Shown here: piece by piece, positions 26,060 to 32,780 of the stretch
Layout of the letters: every line of letters begins with the position of its first letter
How positions within the stretch are numbered: position 1 is the first letter of the stretch
Assembly: GCA_029777335.1 (NCBI GenBank)
Contig: JAKOSN010000167.1
Location: 1-58,095, forward strand
DNA: 58,095 nucleotides
Direction of reading: 5' to 3'
Source of the DNA: Planctomycetota bacterium
GTDB taxonomy: Bacteria; Planctomycetota; Planctomycetia; Gemmatales; Gemmataceae
The notes under the pieces: generated by a model
What the model was told of the DNA's origin: nothing
Database searches by the model: none
What the model saw: the letters and a program-made list of their open reading frames with translations, nothing else
Translations under genes and position numbers: made by a program

Positions 26060-27763
26060 ATGTTCTTGCGTTCCTTCTGCACCAGCCTGGGTGTCTTGCT
26101 GCTCCTTTCGCCCCGGGTTCTCTCGGCAGATCCCGCCCGGGTGAAGGCTGACGAGGAACTCCTCCACCGGGCCAGCCTCGCCACCGATGGGCCCTCCTTG
26201 ATCGACTTCTTCAAGCGCCGCACCCCGGACGCCGGCTTGCAAGCCGATGTGGCGGCCCTGGTGAAAAAGCTCGGCGCGCAGAGGTTTGCGGTTCGCGAAA
26301 AAGCCTCGGAGGAACTGTTGAAGATCGGTCCGCCTGCTCTTCCCTTGCTGGAAAAAGCGCGCAGGGATCCCGACCTGGAAGTGGCGCGTCGCGCCGAGAA
26401 CCTGGTCACTATCATCAGCACCTCGCTCACCCCGGAATTGATCACCGCTGCCGTTCGCCTGCTGGCAGTGCGCAAGCCGGAGGGGGGACTGGAAGCGCTG
26501 CTGAACTTCGTACCCACCATCAGCGAGGAATATGTCCTTGAAGAAGCGCGTGATGCGCTGGTGGCACTGGGCGGAACCAAGGGCAAGCCGGCCGGAATAC
26601 TCCTCAAGGCGTTGGCAGACCGCGAACCGTCGAAGCGGGCCATGGCCGCCGAGGCCGTCGCCCGGTTGAGCGGTTCCGAGCAGCGCGCCGCGCTCAAGGA
26701 GATGCTCAAGGACAGCCATCTGTCAACGCGGGTGCGGGTGGCCATCGCCCTGGTTGAGTTGAATGAAAAAGAGGCGATCGGAGTGTTGATTGAATCGATG
26801 CCGCAGGTGGATCGAGAACAACTCGGACGGATTGAAGAGGTGCTTTACCAGCTTGCCGGAGAGAAGGCGCCCAAGGTTTCCCTCGGGTCCACCGAGCGCG
26901 AGCGCGAGAAATACAATGCCGCCTGGGCTGAATGGTGGAAGGTGGAAGGGCCCCGGGTCACAGTGGCCAATCTGGAGAAGCGTGAGCGTGTCCTGGGCCA
27001 TACGATTCTGTGTTTGATGGAACCGCGTGCGGTCGTGGGAGCCGCCGCCACCACCTACAAGGTCGTGCAACTGGACCGCAGTAACAAACCGCGCTGGCAG
27101 ATTTCCGGGCTCACCTATCTGCTGGACGCTCGGATGGTGGGGGTGAACAAGGTCGCCATTCTCAGCGAAAGTGGACGTTCGCTCAGCCTGCGTACCTCGG
27201 CGGGGGAGGTGATCTGGCAAAAGAACCTCCCGACCATCGCCTACGGAATGCACACGCTCCCCAATGGGAACACCTTCACCTTTACGCGTAGCCAGTTTCT
27301 GGAATACGATCGCCAGGGAAAAGAAGTATTCAACAAGACGATCGCCCACGGCGCCCCTGCCCTGCAAAACTACGTCTACGCCGCAGCGCACGCGCCCAAC
27401 GGAGACATTATCTATCTCACGCGCGGGGGGGATTGTGTGCGTCTCGACGCGACTGGCAAGGAACTGAAACGATTCAGTCTGGGCCAGAACATCACGATCC
27501 TGCGCCAGCATATCGAAGCGCTGCCCAACGGGAACGTGCTCATTCCCATGTACACCACGAACAAGGTGGTGGAGTACGATCCCAGTGGGAAGCAGGTGTG
27601 GTCAGCGACGGTGCAACGACCGACCTCGGTGCAGCGCCTGCCCAATGGAAACACCGTTGTGGTTAGCAGACTCTCCCGGCAGATCGTGGAACTCGATCGC
27701 CAGGGAACCACGCGCTGGAGTTACACGCCAACCGGAACCTTCGTCAACGCGGAACGACGCTAA
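26060..27763 (+). CDS. Exported HEAT-repeat/beta-propeller protein, paralog 4 (one helical module)
   Basis: This 567-residue paralog has a signal peptide (MFLRSFCTSLGVLLLLSPRV, then LSA). One helical module runs from ATDGPSLIDFFKRRT to AEWWKVEGP (about 35-300) and includes AQRFAVREKASEELLKIGPP and LSTRVRVAIALV. The propeller from about 310 (RVLGHTILCLME) has TLPNGNTFTF, HAPNGDIIYL, ALPNGNVLIP and RLPNGNTVVV turns and ends in VELDRQGTTRWSY. GCGAGGAGAAA is the ribosome site. It is the last gene of the cassette, and the next gene converges after 22 nt. No catalytic residues were recognised. Confidence 0.86.
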   Translation: MFLRSFCTSLGVLLLLSPRVLSADPARVKADEELLHRASLATDGPSLIDFFKRRTPDAGLQADVAALVKKLGAQRFAVREKASEELLKIGPPALPLLEKARRDPDLEVARRAENLVTIISTSLTPELITAAVRLLAVRKPEGGLEALLNFVPTISEEYVLEEARDALVALGGTKGKPAGILLKALADREPSKRAMAAEAVARLSGSEQRAALKEMLKDSHLSTRVRVAIALVELNEKEAIGVLIESMPQVDREQLGRIEEVLYQLAGEKAPKVSLGSTEREREKYNAAWAEWWKVEGPRVTVANLEKRERVLGHTILCLMEPRAVVGAAATTYKVVQLDRSNKPRWQISGLTYLLDARMVGVNKVAILSESGRSLSLRTSAGEVIWQKNLPTIAYGMHTLPNGNTFTFTRSQFLEYDRQGKEVFNKTIAHGAPALQNYVYAAAHAPNGDIIYLTRGGDCVRLDATGKELKRFSLGQNITILRQHIEALPNGNVLIPMYTTNKVVEYDPSGKQVWSATVQRPTSVQRLPNGNTVVVSRLSRQIVELDRQGTTRWSYTPTGTFVNAERR

Positions 27764-27785
27764 CGTGCCGGGTACGGCAGAGATG

Positions 27786-30275
27786 TCACCCGGTTGTCAT
27801 GGCCAGTCGCTGCAGGATCAGCGCGCGGCTGCGTGCGCTTCCCCACCTTTTTTGCTCCCGCTTCTCCACAATGGTGAAATCGCTCAGGATAACCGCCGCC
27901 TCCTCGGTCCCGATGCCATAAAGCCACAGACAGGCGGCATCAAGATCACAACGAAGTCTGAGGCGCTGCTCCTCGTCCAGCATACACGGGGAGCGCGTAA
28001 AACCGCATTCCTGAGCGAACTCGCAGAGTTCCCGGCTCGTATGGGTCAGTTCGACCACGCGCGCTACCATCCAATCTGCGAGCGATTCCGTGACAAGCCA
28101 GGGACAGGGCTGCTCGAAGAGAAGCGGCGGCGGAACGGGAAGTTGGCGCAGGATGTGGAAGTTCAGGTTGCTTCCGTTTGCTTTTTGCCGCAGCACATGA
28201 TCGAGCACATAGCTATTGAGCAACGCCAGGAGCAGACAGGCGCGCCGAGGATCGGGGAGAGACACCAGCACGAGGCTGTTGCCCACACCCGCCCACGGAA
28301 GAATGGACGCGACCAGACTGCGGGCATCGGCCACGGCACTGATCGCATTGCGCAAGGCAAGAAACCAGCGTCGCTTTCCACTTCGGCGGAGGACTTCCTG
28401 CTCGTCAATCCAGTAGCGCGGCCAGACCCATTCGCTCGCCGGGGGCAGTCGCTTTACCCCCGCATGCATCCGGTAACGTCCCGCTTCTGAGACGTCGGCG
28501 AAGGTTCCCGCGCGGTGCGTGTATTGCTGCACCAGCTTCGCTTCATACAGGGGCAGATAAACGGTCGTGGTATTCACGAAGCGATTGGCGACGGGACGAC
28601 ACCCCTCGGCGCGGAGCGTTTTCTCGGTGCGGAAATGGTGAGCATCGGCGGTCATGTGAAACATGGTGCTCAGGCACACTCCCCAGGGGTTGGTCTGTTC
28701 TGGGAGCAAGACAGGAAACCGTTCATGGAGCCGAAGCAGGCGCCGAAGATCGGTGGTGCGACGAAAAGAAGGACAGTGGCCTGTCAAGGGGTTGATTTTC
28801 TGCAGTGCCGCGGCGGTCAAGGTTTCGATCCGGTCGGGTTCAGTGAGTTGATCGGGATGCTCCAGCTGAGCCGCAAGTCGGAGGGTCGCTTGCCGCCGCA
28901 GGGTGAGGGTGAGCAGGCCAAACTTGACATTGCCCTCGACGTGGGGGAAGAGGCGACGGCGATTGCTGAAATCGTACCAGCACACCAGTTGTCCCTGGGC
29001 GAGAAGGTCATGAAAGAGATCTTTCATGGCGTGATGACAGGCGAGACCGGCAGGGACAATCATTCCGAGCCGTCCCTCCGCGCTAAGCAGCATCCTTCCG
29101 GTTTCCACAAACAGCCCGTAGGTGTTGAGATCGCCTCGTGCTGAAAGGGGAAAACGACCAGAGCAACGAATGAATCGAGCGAGCGCGGTGGCTTTATCGC
29201 GCGCGTCATGGAAAGCTGCCAGCGCACGGGGATCGAGCTGGGCCAGGCGGGCGATGCGCCGACGGCGCGTTGCTGCCTCGGGAGCCTCGACGACAGCCGG
29301 AGCCCGTGCTGCGAACCATTCGCGTTCCTGGATCTTGAGGCGACCCCAGGGCGGATTGCCGATCACCACCGCGAATCCGCAGGTCGCATCCTTGAAGAGA
29401 TCCGGCCACGTCTGGCGCCAGTGGAGGAACGGGCGGAATGCCGTCTCATCGGCCACCCCAAGAGACCTGGCACACCAGACGTCGGCACCCTCTGTCGGCG
29501 CATCCTGACGCGGTGAGAGTCCGACAAGGCTATCACCCTGGCGAATCTGACCCTGAAGATCTTCCCAACTTGCCTCGTCGGCTCCGCACTCCAGCCAGAG
29601 CCGGATCTTGCAGAGTTCCACGGCCAGGGGATCGTGATCGACGCCAAAGAGCGAACTCCGCACCACCTGTCGCCAGATGTCCCGGAGCACCGAGGGATGT
29701 GCTGCTTCTGTGCCGGCTTCTTGCTGTGCCAGGCGCTGGACCAGGCGTGCTCCGGCGGCGTGCAACAAATGCCCGGTTCCACAGGCGGGGTCGCACACGG
29801 GGAGTGCCGCAATCGCGGTGCTCTCCGCAAGGAGCGGATCGAGGGTGGTGGACAGTAAACACTCGCTCAGACAGCCAGGGGTGTAGTAACTGCCTGTTAA
29901 CTTGCGGCGATGGCCGGCAGCATGCACCAGGGTCAACCGTTGGTGCTCGCCCTCGAACAAGGGGTGCCAGCTGAGAAGGAGCGGATAGCGCTCGATCAAC
30001 TCACCCAGTGGTGCTGGGGTTTCGAGGGTGGTGACGCAGTGTGGCAGGGAAGTATCGGGAAACGGTGGGGTTTGCCACAGCCAGCTGGAACGAAGAATCT
30101 CCAGGGGAAGGTGGTGCGCTCGGCAATGGGTTTCGAGCGCGGAACGATAGAGCAAACGCAGAAGCTGCTGATAGAGCGCAGCCGCAGGATCGAGTGCCGC
30201 GGACCCCTCCTCAGGGCGGAGCTGCTGTGCCCAGGAGCAAAGGGTTTTCGCCAGGGGATCACGAACTAGATCCAA
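27786..30275 (-). CDS. Large N6-adenine DNA methyltransferase, Eco57I/type IIG-like
   Basis: This 829-residue protein carries the gamma-class N6-adenine methyltransferase signatures. SAM-binding motif I, DPACGTGHLL, is at 162-171; the catalytic motif IGNPPWG includes NPPW at 307-310; upstream lies the typical KLTGSYYTP. The C-terminal half has ALLNSYVLDHVLRQKANGSN and ILRQLPVPPP, the target-recognition-like tail of Eco57I, PglX and DrmMI-type enzymes. No nuclease PD-(D/E)xK motif could be identified, and no helicase or restriction subunit is adjacent. The TTG start (30275) overlaps the upstream gene's stop by 10 nt and has AGGGGGGA upstream, so translation is probably coupled to it. It may be an orphan methylase or part of a defence system whose partners are elsewhere. 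Confidence 0.85.
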   Translation of the reverse strand: MDLVRDPLAKTLCSWAQQLRPEEGSAALDPAAALYQQLLRLLYRSALETHCRAHHLPLEILRSSWLWQTPPFPDTSLPHCVTTLETPAPLGELIERYPLLLSWHPLFEGEHQRLTLVHAAGHRRKLTGSYYTPGCLSECLLSTTLDPLLAESTAIAALPVCDPACGTGHLLHAAGARLVQRLAQQEAGTEAAHPSVLRDIWRQVVRSSLFGVDHDPLAVELCKIRLWLECGADEASWEDLQGQIRQGDSLVGLSPRQDAPTEGADVWCARSLGVADETAFRPFLHWRQTWPDLFKDATCGFAVVIGNPPWGRLKIQEREWFAARAPAVVEAPEAATRRRRIARLAQLDPRALAAFHDARDKATALARFIRCSGRFPLSARGDLNTYGLFVETGRMLLSAEGRLGMIVPAGLACHHAMKDLFHDLLAQGQLVCWYDFSNRRRLFPHVEGNVKFGLLTLTLRRQATLRLAAQLEHPDQLTEPDRIETLTAAALQKINPLTGHCPSFRRTTDLRRLLRLHERFPVLLPEQTNPWGVCLSTMFHMTADAHHFRTEKTLRAEGCRPVANRFVNTTTVYLPLYEAKLVQQYTHRAGTFADVSEAGRYRMHAGVKRLPPASEWVWPRYWIDEQEVLRRSGKRRWFLALRNAISAVADARSLVASILPWAGVGNSLVLVSLPDPRRACLLLALLNSYVLDHVLRQKANGSNLNFHILRQLPVPPPLLFEQPCPWLVTESLADWMVARVVELTHTSRELCEFAQECGFTRSPCMLDEEQRLRLRCDLDAACLWLYGIGTEEAAVILSDFTIVEKREQKRWGSARSRALILQRLAMTTG

Positions 30276-30979
30276 GAGCCGGGTCCCCCCTGGCGGGGTT
30301 GCCTGGAGAGGGGGCTGCTGAGGATCTGGCCGAGCAGGAGGGCCGCCTGTGTGGAATGCCGCGACCGGAGCAAGCGGGCCAATGCAACGACCGCCGGGGA
30401 ACGGGGTTGAGAAGGCGAAACGGAGTGATCCGGGGTTAACGCGCGGGGTACGGTTGGAGCGGTGGCCTTCGGGGCGGGCGTCGCTTCCTGCAGGGAGGGG
30501 CGAACTTCCTGGGGTTGGCCGGGGCGACGCTCTTCGCGGGGACGCCGTGGTGCTGGCGGTTCCACGGGAGCAGGGGGAGACGCCACCTCCAAGAGGATCG
30601 GTTCTTCAAATTGAGGGGAGCCCACGCGACGTTTCTCCGGGGTATTGTCGCGCTGGCGCAGGGGGGGGCGATCAATCGTACTTGGTCGTGCTGGCGTGGG
30701 AGATGCCGTGGGTCGGCGCTTCTCCGGCGCTTTTCGCTGTACCGGCGTGGTCCCCACCACCTCGGCGAGCATGATCGGTTCGTCCTCTTGCCGGTCGCGG
30801 CGCGTGTCCTCCAGATAGCGATCGAGATCCGACGCGGGCTTGCGGGGACGTGATGAACCCGAGGGGCGACTGCTCCCCCGTGCTCGTTCGCGCGTCTTGT
30901 TCTCATCGGCGGTGCGGAACAGCCATTGCAGGAACCACACCACCAGACCGATGATGACGATGATAAAGATTGGGTTCAT
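30266..30979 (-). CDS. Single-pass membrane protein with Pro/Arg-rich tail, unknown
   Basis: This is a 237-residue protein. MNPIFIIVIIGLVVWFLQWL is an N-terminal membrane helix, followed by FRTADENKTRER and a long low-complexity region rich in Pro, Arg, Glu and Ser (RPSGSSRPRKPAS, PAPVEPPAPRRPREERRPG). The last ~40 residues (SPAVVALARLLRSRHSTQAA, then LLLGQILSSPL) look like an amphipathic helical segment and are probably the conserved part. GAGGAAA supports the start at 30979. It lies 89 nt after floA and overlaps the methyltransferase start. I recognise no family. By position it could be a partner of FloA in membrane microdomains, but that is a guess. Confidence 0.65.
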   Translation of the reverse strand: MNPIFIIVIIGLVVWFLQWLFRTADENKTRERARGSSRPSGSSRPRKPASDLDRYLEDTRRDRQEDEPIMLAEVVGTTPVQRKAPEKRRPTASPTPARPSTIDRPPLRQRDNTPEKRRVGSPQFEEPILLEVASPPAPVEPPAPRRPREERRPGQPQEVRPSLQEATPAPKATAPTVPRALTPDHSVSPSQPRSPAVVALARLLRSRHSTQAALLLGQILSSPLSRQPRQGGPGSWI

Positions 30980-31068
30980 CGACGGTTTCCTCTGAAAGCC
31001 CCGAGGTACGCGGCGCGGTGCGGGTGGCAACACACGAAAAAACGCCACCCGCACGGCGAGGTGCTTCT

Positions 31069-32133
31069 TTAGCTGTTTTGCCGATTGCGATCCTCGGTGC
31101 CGGAGGTTCCGCCCAGACCAGCGATGGCATTGCGCATCTGGGTGTCGGATTGAAGATTACGCAGATTATAATAGTCCATCACTCCCAGGCGTCCCTCATG
31201 GAGCGCCGAGGCAATCGCCTTGGGAACCTCTGCCTCAGCCAGCACCAGTTGGGCACGGTTTTCCTCGACCTTGGCCCGCATTTCCTGTTCGAGGGCGACG
31301 GCGAGGGCACGACGTTTCTCGGCGTTGGCCTGGGCCACACGCAGGTCGGCGGCGGCCTGGTCGGCCTGGAGGTTGGCACCGATGTTGGCACCGACGTCGA
31401 TCTCCGCCACATCGATGGAGACGATCTCGAAGGCGGTCTGTGCATCGAGCGAATTCTTGAGCACTGCCTGGGAAATCAGGTTGGGGTTGGCCAGCACGTC
31501 GGTGTGATGCTCGGCCGTCCCAATCGCCTTGACGATACCCTCGCCGACGCGCGCGATGATCGTTTCTTCCGTGGCCCCACCGATGAGCCGATCGAGCTTG
31601 GTGCGGACGGTCACCCGCGCTCGAGCCCGTAACTGGATGCCATTGCGACAGACCCCATCGAGGGTGGGGCGACCCTTGGCCGGATCGGGGCAATCGATGA
31701 CCTTGGGATTGACGCTCACCATCACGGCGTCGAGCACATTGCGGCCGGCCAGGTCGATGGCGGCCGCCACGCGCCACTGCAGATCCATCCCGGCCTTGTA
31801 AGCGGCGATCACCGCGGCCACCACCTTCTGCAAGTTGCCGCGGGCGAGCACATGGGCTTCCAACTCCTTGGTGGACACCTTCACCCCTGCCTGCACCAGG
31901 GCGATTTTTTGCCGCACGATGACGGCATAATCAATCTTGAGCAATTTCATGCGGATCATGTCGATGATGCGAATGCCTGCTCCGGCAAGCAAGCTCTGAA
32001 TCCACAATTGCACAAAACTGAAGAAGATGATCAGGATGATCAGGCCCACAATGAACCCAACCCCACCCAGGATCAACGGCCAGTGTTCGAGGATTCCTGT
32101 ATCAGAAGCAGGTTGAGCAGCAAGCAGTGCCAT
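31069..32133 (-). CDS. floA: Flotillin-like protein FloA
   Basis: This 354-residue SPFH-type protein organises membrane microdomains in other bacteria. It has a membrane segment near 18-45 (WPLILGGVGFIVGLIILIIF). The conserved core includes GAGIRIIDMIRMKLLKIDY, the segment ELEAHVLARGNLQKVVAAVI, and RARARVTVRTKLDRLIGGA. Next come EETIIARVGEGIVKAIGTA and the coiled-coil with LQADQAAADLRVAQANAEKR. It ends with LGVMDYYNLRNLQSDTQMR, as in FloA/YqfA. The length is slightly above B. subtilis FloA. The start at 32133 removes an unrelated extension. The two upstream NfeD-type genes are the classic neighbours of flotillins. Confidence 0.95.
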   Translation of the reverse strand: MALLAAQPASDTGILEHWPLILGGVGFIVGLIILIIFFSFVQLWIQSLLAGAGIRIIDMIRMKLLKIDYAVIVRQKIALVQAGVKVSTKELEAHVLARGNLQKVVAAVIAAYKAGMDLQWRVAAAIDLAGRNVLDAVMVSVNPKVIDCPDPAKGRPTLDGVCRNGIQLRARARVTVRTKLDRLIGGATEETIIARVGEGIVKAIGTAEHHTDVLANPNLISQAVLKNSLDAQTAFEIVSIDVAEIDVGANIGANLQADQAAADLRVAQANAEKRRALAVALEQEMRAKVEENRAQLVLAEAEVPKAIASALHEGRLGVMDYYNLRNLQSDTQMRNAIAGLGGTSGTEDRNRQNS

Positions 32134-32237
32134 CACGGGAGAATCTCCTGGGAGAAGGGGTGATCCGGACCTGCTGGGGACTCCTCGGAGCAGGGGAGCT
32201 GGCGCCAGGCCAGACCGCACAGTGCAGATCACCAGAT

Positions 32238-32762
32238 TCAGCTAAAATCCACGTTTTCCAGATCGTGAAGCTGAGGTTTGTCGATGGCGCGAACGATGAC
32301 CTTGCCACCCTGCACATCGACACACCGAACCCACTGGTCCGGTTCGACCATCATCCCTTCCGAGATACAGTCGATGCGACGTCCCTCAAAATCCACGATC
32401 CCGGAGGGGCGCAGGGTGGACATCGTCTTGCCAACCCGGCCGCGCAGTTCTTCCATTTCCTTGAACATCGGCAGCGACACTGTGGCATCTTCCTCGGGAG
32501 GCGTCAAGAATAAACGCCGTCCCATGGCCGTTTTGGGCCAGTAGTGCAGCAGAATCGACCCAAGGACAGGCAAGGCGATGAACACTCCCACCAGCGTCCA
32601 CAAACCGAAGTAGGTATCGTAGAGGAAGGTCATGATCAGGCCAGCGCAGACGGCGCTGAGAGCGACCACGGAAAGAATGCCGCCGCTGGGCAGGAACAAT
32701 TCAGCGACCATCAAGAGGAAGCCAAGCGCAATCAGGGCCAGGCCGAGCGTGAGGGTGGTCAT
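32238..32762 (-). CDS. NfeD-like membrane protein, short form
   Basis: This 174-residue protein has three or four membrane helices in the first ~90 residues (LTLGLALIALGFLLMVAELF; SVVALSAVCAGLIMTFLY; WTLVGVFIALPVLGSILL). They are followed by a small C-terminal OB-fold-like NfeD domain: ELRGRVGKTMSTLRPSGIVD, then FEGRRIDCISEGMMVEPDQ and VRCVDVQGGKVIVRAI. That domain is typical of proteins encoded next to flotillins, where NfeD is thought to act with the SPFH protein. It follows the long NfeD gene by 18 nt and precedes floA by 104 nt. No protease domain is present. Confidence 0.9.
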   Translation of the reverse strand: MTTLTLGLALIALGFLLMVAELFLPSGGILSVVALSAVCAGLIMTFLYDTYFGLWTLVGVFIALPVLGSILLHYWPKTAMGRRLFLTPPEEDATVSLPMFKEMEELRGRVGKTMSTLRPSGIVDFEGRRIDCISEGMMVEPDQWVRCVDVQGGKVIVRAIDKPQLHDLENVDFS

Positions 32763-32780
32763 AGCTTTCGTTTTTGCACC

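Larger units (their letters stand above)
19308..27763 (+). repeat. Tandem array of four paralogous HEAT/propeller genes
   Basis: Four consecutive genes encode the same architecture: signal peptide, HEAT-like helical module(s) each ending in a W..WW segment, then a beta-propeller with PNGN-type turns. The number of helical modules is 2, 2, 1 and 1. Gaps are 109, 59 and 53 nt. Shared markers include a TDGPSLL segment after the signal peptide (genes 2-4) and the LPNGN turns. This is gene duplication with module gain or loss, not a short DNA repeat. Confidence 0.85.

Noticed and set aside
27764..27785. Terminator formed by CCGGGT/ACCCGG around the end of the cassette
   Set aside because: The pairing is only 6 bp, extends into the coding end of the methylase, and lacks a T-run.
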